Positions 59,201 to 64,000 of a stretch of DNA of 64,000 nucleotides are shown one piece after another (the stretch's first letter is position 1; each line of letters begins with the position of its first letter). This stretch comes from Opisthorchis felineus (Eukaryota > Platyhelminthes > Trematoda > Opisthorchiida > Opisthorchiidae). The notes beneath the pieces are model-generated. The model worked only from the letters and a program-made list of their open reading frames with translations, had not been told where the DNA came from and did no database searches. The translations under genes were made by a program, and so were the position numbers. The stretch covers positions 1 to 64,000 of the forward strand of contig SJOL01001134.1 in the NCBI GenBank assembly GCA_004794785.1, in the 5' to 3' direction.

Positions 59201-60004
59201 GCACAACCAGATGCCAGCTGCTAGACAGCAGGAACTTTGAAGTGAACGGTGAGACAACACTGTCGTTATGACTGTCGGGTTCTAAAGTTAATCTCACACG
59301 CCTAGTCGGCCGAAGCAGATTCATGATTCCCCCAGTATTGGTTCGGATTCGGAGGTTAGCCCACTCGCCTAGACTGACAACCAATGGACCAACAGTCTGG
59401 TTACAGCGCCCGATACCTGCTTTCTCTCATTTAATTTAGTAGAAGCGTCTTTGCCACGGGATAGCAGTGAACTGAACTCTGTAGGATGAAACATTAGGAG
59501 CACTCAAGAACAGTGAAGGATCGTCCTAAGATACGGATTATATAAGTTGCATGTATATATAAATGTATATATGGACTTTTGTATGGTAAAAAAGTATGCA
59601 CACAGAAATGCGCCCGGAAAACGAAATAGACCTACTTGTCTGGCACCTTCAGATTCTGTTCTTCGGGCAGCAACGACGTGGAGTTTCGATTGGGAACGAG
59701 ATATTAGTCCCCCAGAGAGTAGCAAATCCCGTGCACTGGAAGATGTTTCGCCAGCTGGCGCGCCCAGTTCGCCTGCTGGCCACCAATATTCCAGTGCTAA
59801 ACGAGCGTGCAGTTTCGATCCCGGGTGATCATATAACTCGGCGATGAGTAGTAGGAAGTTTGCAAATCCAGAACCGTTGGAGGATGGGTCGAACCCGGTG
59901 CGGCGAAGTAGGTCCTCATCACGAAGACGGATCTCCTTCACACGCGCAGGCATGTACACCAGCAGGTCAGTAATGAGACTGTGTAGACGGTAGACCCATA
60001 GTAG
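23098..60004 (-). CDS. NUP205: Nuclear pore complex protein Nup205, C-terminal three quarters (5'-partial, 28 exons resolved)
   Basis: Nup205 is a large alpha-helical scaffold of the inner ring of the nuclear pore, where it partners Nup93 and Nup35. The exons listed separately, read from 60004 down to the stop at 23098, give about 2115 residues that follow the order of the vertebrate protein from its LITDFLALMP region to its C-terminal FIQALVRRI region. Landmarks are [125 protein letters not shown] and RLFIQAM. All junctions are phase-compatible apart from one gap between 37064 and 34186. The equivalent of the first 430 or so human residues is not found and probably lies beyond 64000. Introns are large and SINE-rich. 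The extra length comes from flatworm-specific insertions, mainly in the 45906-46341 exon. Confidence 0.94.
23944..24254 (-). CDS. NUP205: NUP205 penultimate exon
   Basis: Completes a Gly codon, then 103 codons. [20 protein letters not shown] matches the human ETCLFILWRHLEYYL segment. A Pro/Arg/Gln-rich low-complexity linker (about 50 residues, [16 protein letters not shown]) follows, then [14 protein letters not shown]. The donor is GTAACT. Confidence 0.9.
25142..25162 (+). repeat. (GA)n microsatellite in NUP205 intron
   Basis: About ten GA units inside the intron between exons 23944-24254 and 25340-25440. A second GA tract lies near 26440-26461. Confidence 0.8.
25340..25440 (-). CDS. NUP205: NUP205 exon (LLRNC..)
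   Basis: Phase 2 in, phase 1 out. [20 protein letters not shown] matches human RAKLLSLCSFIIE and its surroundings. The acceptor is CTTCGGCAG and the donor GTAAGT. Confidence 0.9.
26529..26629 (-). CDS. NUP205: NUP205 exon ([11 protein letters not shown])
   Basis: 33 codons plus two bases. [20 protein letters not shown] matches human LQNVEQLPPDEIKELCQSV. The acceptor is ACCATGCAG and the donor GTAAGT. Confidence 0.88.
27396..27601 (-). CDS. NUP205: NUP205 exon ([11 protein letters not shown])
   Basis: Phase 1 in, phase 0 out, 68 codons: [19 protein letters not shown], then [17 protein letters not shown]. The donor is taken as GTAAGA; an alternative GTACGT 12 bp further would add four residues. 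Confidence 0.82.
27678..27976 (-). CDS. NUP205: NUP205 exon ([17 protein letters not shown])
   Basis: Phase 2 in, phase 1 out. [20 protein letters not shown] aligns with human MQQICANVMEYCQSLML, and [12 protein letters not shown] follows. The acceptor was chosen at TCCACTTCAG because only it keeps the phase. Confidence 0.87.
29189..29447 (-). CDS. NUP205: NUP205 exon ([12 protein letters not shown])
   Basis: Phase 1 in, phase 2 out. [20 protein letters not shown] matches human AAGQVLQFLISHSDTIQAI, then [19 protein letters not shown]. The acceptor is CCACTTCAG and the donor GTGAGT. Confidence 0.92.
30137..30236 (+). mobile_element. SINE-A 3' portion, in NUP205 intron
   Basis: Diverged body of SINE-A (ACTAGGCTTGGACAACCCGG, then GCTCCTTCGAGTAGCATGGG) ending near ATTGAATGATT. 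No recognisable tRNA-like head. Confidence 0.6.
30650..30675 (+). repeat. (GAT)n microsatellite
   Basis: About six GAT units in a NUP205 intron. Confidence 0.8.
31214..31556 (-). CDS. NUP205: NUP205 exon ([15 protein letters not shown])
   Basis: 114 codons plus one base. [20 protein letters not shown] opens it, and [20 protein letters not shown] matches human RYRQILLPALQLCQVILTS. The middle (about 60 residues) is a lineage-specific insertion. The donor is GTATGT. Confidence 0.92.
31662..31859 (-). CDS. NUP205: NUP205 exon ([11 protein letters not shown])
   Basis: 66 codons, phase 0 to 0. [20 protein letters not shown] and [17 protein letters not shown] align with human VLVDSLVEDDRTLQSLL and YESKMAFLTRVAK. 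The acceptor is CTCTTACAG and the donor GTATAT. Confidence 0.95.
32930..33091 (-). mobile_element. SINE-A copy, minus orientation, diverged
   Basis: Reverse complement of SINE-A from the tRNA-like GAGATAGCTCAATGGGTAATG head (near 33091) to the body with GGCATGGCGGGTATGG. In a NUP205 intron. Old copy with many substitutions. Confidence 0.7.
33372..33670 (-). CDS. NUP205: NUP205 exon ([17 protein letters not shown])
   Basis: Phase 1 in, phase 0 out. The C-terminal [31 protein letters not shown] aligns with human MLALALLDRIVSVDKQQQWLLYLSNSGYL. The acceptor is ATCTTTTAG and the donor GTTAGT. Confidence 0.92.
34112..34186 (-). CDS. NUP205: NUP205 short exon ([14 protein letters not shown])
   Basis: 75 bp, phase 1 in and phase 1 out. 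[20 protein letters not shown] matches human QTVQVNLYGALLYYLQIAQ. The acceptor is ACTTTCCCAG and the donor GTGAGT. The exon before it is not identified. Confidence 0.9.
34253..34451 (-). mobile_element. SINE-A copy with 9-bp target-site duplication, in NUP205 intron
   Basis: The SINE body lies at about 34266-34440 on the minus strand. The direct repeat TCTGATGAA occurs at 34253-34261 and 34443-34451 and is read as the target-site duplication. The B-box complement CGGGTTCGAAC is well kept, so this is a fairly young copy. Confidence 0.82.
34460..37063. other. NUP205 intronic region holding at least one unassigned exon
   Basis: Splice phases (0 at 37064, 1 needed at 34186) and the homologous human segment show that roughly 60-90 residues are missing here. 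A weak candidate is an open stretch just below a CGAATCCAG acceptor at about 34569, reading [12 protein letters not shown], but its donor is poor and its phase does not join exon 37064-37609 directly. Confidence 0.35.
36150..36790 (-). mobile_element. RTE-type element 3' part, minus orientation, in NUP205 intron
   Basis: The reverse complement encodes [20 protein letters not shown] (cf. RTE VRSVLLYGSETWPLRAE) near 36640-36700, and continues to the RTE 3' end, with GGACTCGACTCATCACTAGT near 36330 and AATGGGAG 3' UTR-like text at about 36190. It is 5'-truncated and broken. Confidence 0.65.
37064..37609 (-). CDS. NUP205: NUP205 large exon ([11 protein letters not shown])
   Basis: 182 codons, phase 0 to 0. 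[50 protein letters not shown] and [15 protein letters not shown] align with human LLHRVLVAEVNALQG and HAKRHALESWRQLVEII. A Ser/Pro-rich flatworm-specific part follows. The acceptor is CCTTTCCAG and the donor GTAGGT. The open frame continues upstream into intron sequence. Confidence 0.94.
37740..38170 (+). repeat. Direct repeat pair associated with a hammerhead motif, in NUP205 intron
   Basis: Two diverged direct copies about 280 bp apart (about 37742-37840 and 38022-38125). They share AGCGA-AGATTCAG-TGAG, a CTC-CGTGAA segment and ATGCAAATG. The first copy is followed by the hammerhead core at 37896. Possibly tandem terminal repeats of a Penelope-like or retrozyme-like element. Confidence 0.45.
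37891..37931 (+). ncRNA. Hammerhead ribozyme motif, near-canonical
   Basis: CTGATGA (37896-37902), a CCC-AAGA-GGG stem-loop II, GAAAC (37917-37921), then CCAGTC ending at 37926, with CTAC/GTGAG as possible stem I. Stem III would be minimal (ACC/GGT-type, with A replacing G here). The A10.1/C11.1 pair is mismatched. The two related copies at 53 kb suggest an ancestor with canonical CTGATGA-GCCC-GGGC-GAAAC. Probably a relic of an active type I minimal hammerhead. Confidence 0.6.
39883..40176 (+). mobile_element. SINE-A copy interrupted by a foldback-element arm
   Basis: The SINE head and start of the body are at 39883-39985 (AAGCTCAGTGATTAAAGTGTG; GTTCGAACCCG; GTAGGCTTGGGTAACC) and the rest of the body at 40111-40176 (TCAGTCCTCGTGCTTCCTTCGG onwards). 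Between them lies the arm described next, so the SINE was in place first. Confidence 0.75.
39986..40110 (-). mobile_element. Single arm of the 13-kb-type foldback element, inserted in SINE-A
   Basis: About 90% like the left arm at 13230-13345: GGTTGATC-CATGG-, GTTGATCTGTTTGCCGAGCT, GCGTTTCGTCCCTAGTCGAG, ACATCGTCAGTGCGCAGTTG. On the minus strand it carries the CTGACGAT-GAAACG hammerhead-like core (about 40058-40087). The second arm and tail are missing. Confidence 0.72.
40226..40618 (+). other. Open stretch of unknown nature, in NUP205 intron
   Basis: A GC-rich 126-codon open frame between two SINE-A copies. No domain recognised, no splice partner, and the opposite strand is also open for 84 codons. 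Probably a chance frame in repeat-derived DNA. Confidence 0.2.
40788..40961 (-). mobile_element. SINE-A copy, minus orientation
   Basis: Reverse complement of SINE-A from the CGAGATAGCTCAGTGGTTAAG head (40961) through the body. The B box is degenerate (GTTCAAATCCAACC). Forms an inverted pair with the copy at 39883-40176. Confidence 0.8.
42189..42298 (-). CDS. NUP205: NUP205 exon ([12 protein letters not shown])
   Basis: Phase 1 in, phase 0 out, 36 codons: [20 protein letters not shown] then [16 protein letters not shown]. Aligns with human VRRKILNILDSIDFSQE. The acceptor TTTATAAG is weak and the donor is GTGAGA. The phase fits both neighbours. Confidence 0.82.
42443..42490 (-). CDS. NUP205: NUP205 microexon (48 bp)
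   Basis: Phase 1 in and out; encodes [16 protein letters not shown], an acidic linker in the place of human LDDMPVKPYSDGEG. Supported by acceptor GGATCCAG, donor GTGAGT and exact phase closure with both neighbours, but too short for certainty. Confidence 0.7.
43024..43149 (-). CDS. NUP205: NUP205 exon ([15 protein letters not shown])
   Basis: 126 bp, phase 1 in and out: [20 protein letters not shown], then [16 protein letters not shown]. Strong match to human MLNQMSWLMKTASIELRVTSLNRQRS. The acceptor is TTCTTTCAAG and the donor GTGAGA. Confidence 0.93.
43950..44286 (-). CDS. NUP205: NUP205 exon (PRTCLHAIL)
   Basis: 112 codons plus one base: [40 protein letters not shown] and [13 protein letters not shown]. 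Matches human [31 protein letters not shown] and LRTSQDFLFSQL. The acceptor is TCTATATAG and the donor GTTAGT. Confidence 0.95.
44482..44633 (-). CDS. NUP205: NUP205 exon ([10 protein letters not shown])
   Basis: Phase 1 in, phase 0 out, 50 codons: [20 protein letters not shown] then [11 protein letters not shown]. Matches human ILNLLITSLECNPPNLALYLLGFELKK. The acceptor is TTCTTACAG and the donor GTATAG. Confidence 0.94.
45906..46341 (-). CDS. NUP205: NUP205 exon with large lineage-specific insertion
   Basis: 145 codons plus one base. It starts [20 protein letters not shown], equivalent to the human SISQKLMAGFVECLD area, then runs into about 100 residues of Ser/Gln/Leu-rich sequence without a vertebrate counterpart ([29 protein letters not shown]). 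The acceptor is TCTTATAG and the donor GTGAGT. Confidence 0.88.
46414..46576 (-). CDS. NUP205: NUP205 exon ([13 protein letters not shown])
   Basis: Completes a Lys codon, then 54 codons: [20 protein letters not shown] then [17 protein letters not shown]. Aligns with human RYLYHGNTNPELAFESAKIL. The acceptor CTCTTACACAG is strong. The donor GTTCAT (needed for phase 0) is weak, so the low coordinate may be off by a few bases. Confidence 0.85.
47461..47635 (+). mobile_element. SINE-A copy, in NUP205 intron
   Basis: Head GAGCTAGTTCAGTTGTTAGG and B box GGTTCAAACCCA, with the body ending near GGGCTGATGAACGATCC. Moderately diverged. Confidence 0.75.
49721..49861 (-). CDS. NUP205: NUP205 exon ([15 protein letters not shown])
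   Basis: Phase 2 in and out, 46 codons: [20 protein letters not shown] then RADLIPMLL. Clear match to human CPLEQLLQGINPRTKKADNVVNIA. The acceptor is GTTTACAG and the donor GTAAGT. An overlapping longer minus-strand frame (to 50095) is in another frame and is not used. Confidence 0.93.
50602..50774 (-). CDS. NUP205: NUP205 exon ([15 protein letters not shown])
   Basis: 57 codons plus two bases: [20 protein letters not shown] then [20 protein letters not shown]. Aligns with human LSLLEEGVKQLD and ALLNLTLQKENLFMDLLRE. The donor is GTGAGC. The acceptor CATCTTAAG was chosen to keep phase 0. Confidence 0.88.
53051..53081 (-). ncRNA. Hammerhead ribozyme relic, minus strand
   Basis: On the minus strand: CTAATGC (for CTGATGA), CCC-AAGA-GGGC stem-loop II, GAAACC directly followed by GGTC, i.e. 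a loopless three-pair stem III and the GTC cleavage triplet. The core has two substitutions at essential positions. Confidence 0.55.
53244..53274 (+). ncRNA. Hammerhead ribozyme relic
   Basis: CTGATTG instead of CTGATGA, a GCCCC/GAGC stem II that is partly broken, intact GAAAC, and GGTC before the expected cleavage point. Unlikely to cleave. Informative mainly when compared with 37896 and 53051-53081. Confidence 0.5.
53349..53400 (-). mobile_element. Fragment of 13-kb-type foldback arm
   Basis: GTTGATCAAGTGATGGTTGA then TCTGTTCACCGAGCATGACA, AATTAGCTTGC. Matches the outer 55 bp of the arm at 13230 but lacks the hammerhead-like part. It sits just beside the other hammerhead family at 53036-53290. 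Confidence 0.6.
54184..54561 (-). CDS. NUP205: NUP205 exon ([16 protein letters not shown])
   Basis: 126 codons, phase 0 to 0. [20 protein letters not shown] opens it, matching human [47 protein letters not shown] matches human AYKPPGFSLMYHLLNESPML. About 40 extra residues lie in the middle. The acceptor is CCACTTTAG and the donor GTAAGT. Confidence 0.93.
55564..55821 (-). CDS. NUP205: NUP205 exon ([16 protein letters not shown])
   Basis: 86 codons, phase 0 to 0: [20 protein letters not shown], then [20 protein letters not shown]. Near-identical in pattern to human ELNEIESRCEEYPLTRAFCQLIS and FLRDSVFLRFRTRAYR. The acceptor is TTCGATAG and the donor GTATGT. Confidence 0.96.
55963..56020 (-). 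mobile_element. SINE-A fragment, minus orientation
   Basis: A short match to the head/body junction (GGTTATCCAAGCATAGACAA, then GGTCGATTTGACCCA). Both ends missing. Confidence 0.45.
56167..56226 (-). CDS. NUP205: NUP205 short exon (60 bp)
   Basis: 20 codons, phase 0 to 0: [20 protein letters not shown]. Fills the place of human ILQTVRIPSQRQAIGIEVEL between the neighbouring exons. The acceptor is GACTACTCAG and the donor GTAAGT. Short and weakly conserved, but both sites and phase fit. Confidence 0.75.
56698..56877 (+). mobile_element. SINE-A copy with ATT-repeat tail
   Basis: Head GAGATAGCTCAGTAGTTAGG and body to GTTACAGCTGAACGATT. It is followed by ATT trinucleotide repeats (56873-56900), which look like the variable 3' tail of this SINE family. 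Confidence 0.82.
57079..57261 (-). CDS. NUP205: NUP205 exon ([15 protein letters not shown])
   Basis: 61 codons, phase 0 to 0: [51 protein letters not shown]. Matches human PQWTPVVVILGLLQCSIPPVLKAELLKTLAAFGKSPEIAASLWQSLE. The acceptor is TGACCATAG and the donor GTGAGT. Confidence 0.96.
57437..57774 (-). CDS. NUP205: NUP205 exon ([15 protein letters not shown])
   Basis: Phase 1 in, phase 0 out, 112 codons: [20 protein letters not shown], then [20 protein letters not shown]. Matches human SPVSWEHFFHSLMLYHEHL and ITQKEQDGLIAFLQLTSTI. A Ser/Thr/Gln-rich linker of about 55 residues lies between. The acceptor is CATACTCAG and the donor GTAAGC. Confidence 0.95.
58142..58295 (-). CDS. NUP205: NUP205 exon ([14 protein letters not shown])
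   Basis: 51 codons plus one base: [51 protein letters not shown]. Matches human VVLSKFVRQMGDLLPPTIYIPYLKMLQGLANGPQCAHYCFSLLKVNG. The acceptor is CTCACAAAG and the donor GTGAGC. Confidence 0.96.
58390..58592 (+). mobile_element. SINE-A copy with 11-bp target-site duplication (one mismatch)
   Basis: The best-preserved SINE-A in the window (about 58405-58581): A box TGGCTCAGTGGTTAGAGTGCG, B box GGTTCGAACCCG. Flanked by AAGCGAACACG (58390-58400) and AAGCGAATACG (58582-58592). A conceptual reading starts [20 protein letters not shown], a type of SINE-derived peptide often mis-annotated as a protein. Confidence 0.87.
59636..60004 (-). CDS. NUP205: NUP205 first resolved exon ([10 protein letters not shown])
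   Basis: 123 codons, phase 0 to 0: [20 protein letters not shown], then [14 protein letters not shown] and [16 protein letters not shown]. Matches human FYIRRVHNLITDFLALMPMKVKQL and LMLLIGELYKKNPFHLELALEYWCP. The acceptor is GCTTCCAG and the donor GTAGGT. This is roughly human residue 430, so the N-terminal quarter is missing here. Confidence 0.96.
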
Positions 60005-62870
60005 CTGGAAGCAAAAGCGGCACACCAAAAGCTAAATCTCCGATAAAACTCATCAGCTGATAACTGTATACGGGTTGTGCAGTGGTTCGATCATAGGCTT
60101 CTTTAGGACGTCGCTTTCGCCAAGACAATGTCCGATCACATAATGGAAACAAGTTTCTTAACTTAAGCTAGGAACAAAACATGGCAACCAGTATGATAGG
60201 TTGTTCGGATCGCTCACTCGCTTAGTGTTCCTCTTCTTCAACACACAGTCAGCTTCACTTAACGGACGAAATCTCCGATAAAAAATTCCCAAATCTTTTC
60301 ACACTACGAGCAACTTATATGTAGCTCAGAAGAAAATTCACCCGACGAGTGAAACTGCCACTCCACTCGAGGAGCCAGTCAATCAACATGTGACCACGTG
60401 ATGTAGATTCAAAGGTTGAACGTCGAGTGGCCACCGGCGAGTTATTCAATATGGGTGAAGTACTTTTAAAACCCAAAAGTCTGATGTTGCTCAGAAGACA
60501 CCTGCTGTGCGCAGTCGGTGCCCTTGGGCTAGACACGCCTGTCACAACCAAGTGGATCAGAGTGTCGAGTCATTGGTTCCGGGCAGAGTCCTCCAAGATA
60601 TCCCTAACACGTGTCGCCTTGTGGGCAAAATTGCTGAGTCAGGAGCTACAGGAAGGGGACCGAAACAAAAGACTGCCTCCCCCCATTTTCGCATGGGTCA
60701 GACGTTTGAGTCAAAAGCTCAAAGTGGGTAACCCAAAACTCCCTTCTACGGCATAGGCAATGGAGAACTAATATCCCTCCACCGCGTAAGAACAACGGCT
60801 GGTCTCCTTAATTTATCAGCTCCAACCATAATTATGACCCATGCCAATGCAACCCCGTTTGCGTGTAGCACAATTAATCCGGCGTCGACTTCTAGTCCAC
60901 TACCCAGAAAAAAAACTTAGACATGCACTACGGACACCAAGGAATCTGTTCAAGTAAAAGCGTTAAATGTCTGTATACTTTGCCTGGTAGGCCAACAGAT
61001 CACCATTATTCACAACTTGTCCCATTTAAAAATCTTCAAGCCATGTCTCCGGAACACGCAGACAAGATCCTACTGCGGTTTACTCTCTGTGTGTCAAATG
61101 ATCCAGAAGCGGCTCGCGATGATCTGAATGGTGTGGGCATTGCGTCGAGTGCGACGGCTGAAGGCAACCTCCTTGACTGGACTTCCAAGAACAACCGACT
61201 GTGCAGTCAGACTGGCCAGGTCTGTCAAAATTAGCAACCAATGAACCTAAACCCTGCCAGGAAGATCAGATTTCTCAAAATAATCCCAGAATGCCCGAAA
61301 CCTACTGAGACCCTCAAACTCCACCAAAATCGCAGTAGGGAAGCCGTCAAGCATCCGGACCAGAAAAACCAGTTGCTGATTGGACGCTCAAGCAGTCAAT
61401 CAATTCAGCCACGGTCGATGATGATGAATGTTCGGGCATGTCATAGACGCAACCGTCGAAGATGGTGAGCGTTCACCCGACGCCGATCGGACGACCTGCA
61501 TTCAAGGCCAAAAGTGAGCTTTAAATACCACGATGTTGCTTGTAATTTTGCATTCGCTTGTTCGCAATAAAGCTGATGTGTTTCTTGTTGGTGAGCCTTT
61601 CTTCGACACTGAGGTGTAACAAACTCGAAATATGTTTGTCGTCCCTGCATATGCCCCACCAAACTATCGAAGAAGTCCCTTGTGGAGAAGTGTCCAGGCT
61701 ATTGCGGATGACAAAGTGCACTGACGTCAATGTCCTGGCAGACGAATTGAATGCCCCGTTGCGAAGACTCCACACGAGCCGTCTCGGCTGGTTAAGCCGC
61801 CTCCAGAATCAACAACTGCGGCCGCATTCTACAGCTGTGCGTTGATCATCGTCCATTTATCGTAAGCACAAACTTTCAGCATAAACGTGAGCATTACGTT
61901 ACATGTCGCTCTCTGAACTGTACCCAGACGAGAGCTCAGAGCGACCATATAGCAATTAGCTACAGATGACGACCTAGTGTTCACGGACATTACGTTTAGA
62001 ACACGTGCACAGAATCCTCGTTCATACCCGTAGGGCAGCTCGTCTCCCAGCGGCCAAGGAGACCAGTGATCGGCACGATGCTCGCTGCCTGCAAAGCAGC
62101 AGCCGCCTAGACAATTTACGAGCGCGAAACAAACCGGTTGGCCAAATGAACACTGGTTCGGAGTCTGGATAGCTGTGAATTCGGCGTTTGACTGTGCGCC
62201 CCAAAACGAAGTCACGGTTCAATTCAAATAGGATCTTATATGTCCCTGACAGAGCCGAGGAAGCTGGTCCCACCGGGACAAGACGATTCAGCGAGATGTC
62301 TGAAACGATTTCTGATCCGTAGTCTAAAGGCAGACCCAAGGAAATGGGGGCTAATGGAAGCCTAAGAGACGAAAAGAGCGGTAGCGATTAGAAATAGTCG
62401 AGATTTCCTAAACTTATCCTTAATACCGGACGAAGAAAGCCGCCGGTCGGTGAAGTCATTACAGAGAAAGTTGGGTCAAAAGTCCACCCCAAGTCCGGCT
62501 ACCGGTTTTCATGGGTGGAAAAAATTTGAATAGCAATTTAGCTGCCTTGAGGTGCCAAACAAAACGTTCATAACACCAAAAGTTTCACAGTGGGACGTGA
62601 ACCGCCCAGTCCCAACTTTTGGAGCAAAACAAAGTGTCCGATCGTGACAATTTACCCTCTTGTTTGAGTATGAAGACGGATTCTCATAGAACTCATGCAG
62701 AGCATCCGAAAGACAAATCAAATGCTAGAGATAGCATATATCCACTGTCGTCCCTGTCTTCAAAAACATTGTTGGATATGAAGGTGAGAATCACTGAAGT
62801 ATCAGTTTAATCACCGAAACCCCTATAAGTCGCTAATAGGTATCATCCTAGGCAGGCTCACTACCACTCG
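60005..62870. other. Probable large upstream NUP205 intron, no exon found
   Basis: Searched on the minus strand for the expected Nup205 N-terminal segments without success. Open frames of up to 128 codons exist on both strands (for example 61829-62215 minus and 60923-61234 plus), but they have no recognisable domain or splice partner. Confidence 0.4.
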
Positions 62871-62874
62871 TGAG

Positions 62875-63342
62875 GGGGGGTCGTGGAAGCCAAACAGGGC
62901 TTCGTCCGTGTCGTGGATGCATTGATCAAATCTTTATCTTAAGGTGAATTCTCGAAAACCGCTTCTTAGATCTAAGGGCAGCGTTCGACCCAGTCGAGCA
63001 CGTTGATTTGTGGCGATGCCCCTCCCCACCCCCCAAAAAAATTCAAGGGTGTCTTGAACATTTTCGTCAAACTCCTCAATCCTTATAGTGAAATACCCGT
63101 AGGTGGGTGAAAGTCTACGGAGCATATTTCCCCCTCAAATTCATAATCGAAAAAAAACGTTCGCTGTCATTTAATCTTGGTGTGGAACTTTTTCTCACGG
63201 AAGACCTTAGAATGTGCGGGCAATATTGCGTTGCTTTGTGCAGCTTCCACCCAGATACAAATTACACTAAATGATCTAGAGAATGTTACCGTGGGTTTCG
63301 GTATGCGCTTTACACTTTCGAAATGGAAGGTGTTATTACGAT
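62875..63342 (+). mobile_element. RTE-type reverse transcriptase fragment
   Basis: Shifting frames read FLDLRAAFDPVEHVDLWR near 62960-63020 (cf. FLDLKAAFDSVDR) and ENVTVGFGMRFTLSKWKVLL near 63280-63340 (cf. MRFTPSKCKVLLQ). The element stops abruptly where SINE-B begins. Confidence 0.65.
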
Positions 63343-63535
63343 ATTTTGTCCTGTAAGTGAAGCAAATCTACACCAAAGAGATGAGAAGCATTGCACAACT
63401 GTTTCATCCTCACTGGGAATCACCAGCAGTGCGTATCTCATAAGACTCTAAGGAGTTTCGAGCCCGCGACTTCCCGATTGGCATTTTGAACACTTAGCCG
63501 TTCGACGACGAACGGCCGATTGCAGCACTAAAAAA
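63343..63535 (-). mobile_element. SINE-B copy, minus orientation
   Basis: The reverse complement starts with a tRNA-like head CGTCGTCGAACGGCTAAGTG and a diverged B box GGGCTCGAAACTCC. The body has GCACTGCTGGTGATTCCCAG and the end TTGCTTCACTTACAGGACAA. It abuts the RTE fragment, so it may have inserted into it. Confidence 0.72.
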
Positions 63536-63647
63536 GGATATGCTTGATCAACCAGCCGACACATGCGACCACGTTATGTGAATCCCGTCATTGAAGGATG
63601 AGAGGCGCTATATCCTGTCCAAATTCGAGTTAACCACACTGCTGATT

Positions 63648-63830
63648 AGCCTCTCGTGGCCGAACGGTTAAGTGTTCAAACTACTAGCTCAGAGGTCGAG
63701 GGTTCGAAAATCCCTTGAGTTTCATGGTATGCACACTGCTGATGATTCTCAATAAGGGGGAAATAACCACACAGTGATTCTCGGCTTTCCAATAAAGATT
63801 GGTTTCACTTACAGCAGACTGGATGTATTT
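63648..63830 (+). mobile_element. SINE-B copy, plus orientation
   Basis: Head CCTCTCGTGGCCGAACGGTT with A box TGGCCGAACGGTTAAG and B box GGGTTCGAAAATCC. The body has GCACACTGCTGATGATTCTC and the end GGTTTCACTTACAGCAGACT. The best-preserved head of the three copies. The Ser/Leu-like A box distinguishes it from SINE-A. Confidence 0.75.
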
Positions 63831-64000
63831 GGAGCCGTATCGGGCTCTTTATAAGTTGTAACTGTATTTCGACCACACTGGATAATTCGCCGGTGCTGAC
63901 GGTCAACCGTTGGGTCTTCCTGATCCGTTATTCTCAAGAATATGGCAGCATCGCTACCCCCATAAGTATGGAGATGTTTGTGGCCTGGAGGGAACAGCTT

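Noticed and set aside
60923..61234. 103-codon plus-strand frame
   Set aside because: No recognisable domain, no start context or splice partner, and it lies within what looks like a long intron.
61829..62339. Overlapping minus-strand open frames of 128 and 105 codons near the expected NUP205 N-terminal region
   Set aside because: No resemblance to the Nup205 N-terminus or any domain, Cys-rich random-looking composition, and no splice sites giving phase 0 into the exon at 59636-60004.
63648..63720. Functional tRNA gene
   Set aside because: A and B boxes are present, but the cloverleaf arms do not pair well and the sequence continues into a SINE-B body shared with two other loci, so it is a SINE head.

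Overview
The window is eukaryotic nuclear DNA: genes are split into many short exons with GT-AG introns, most of the sequence is intron or decayed retroelement, and there is no operon-like packing. The two protein genes identified and the retroelement set fit a digenean flatworm. A liver fluke of the Clonorchis/Opisthorchis type is my best guess, because the peptides conceptually encoded by the main tRNA-like SINE here resemble ones I remember from spurious gene models in those genomes. That species-level statement is inference.

Layout. (1) 1-7800 is a retroelement graveyard: a CR1/Jockey-type fragment (1-1060), an RTE-type non-LTR element (about 1480-3700) split by SINEs, an RTE 3' end on the minus strand (4270-4560) and more SINE copies. 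(2) 7814-17888, plus strand, is a complete eight-exon PRPF31 gene (U4/U6 snRNP splicing factor Prp31, 529 aa predicted). Intron 4 carries a perfect 152-bp inverted repeat flanked by a 15-bp target-site duplication, with hammerhead-like cores in its arms. (3) 18500-21930 holds two head-to-tail RTE remnants lying between the tails of two convergent genes. (4) 23098-60004, minus strand, is the C-terminal part of NUP205 (inner-ring nuclear pore scaffold). I resolved 28 coding exons. Splice phases agree at every junction except between the exons at 37064-37609 and 34112-34186, where at least one exon is unassigned. The N-terminal exons are not found and probably lie beyond 64000. (5) 60005-64000 is probably the large upstream NUP205 intron and contains an RTE fragment and two copies of a second tRNA-like SINE.

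Functionally the two genes are unrelated housekeeping genes, for pre-mRNA splicing and the nuclear pore. The noncoding DNA is the more unusual part. It contains two families of short inverted-repeat elements whose arms carry hammerhead-ribozyme or hammerhead-like cores, reminiscent of Penelope-like element terminal repeats, and at least fifteen copies or fragments of one tRNA-derived SINE (SINE-A) and three of another (SINE-B). Several insertions keep recognisable target-site duplications.
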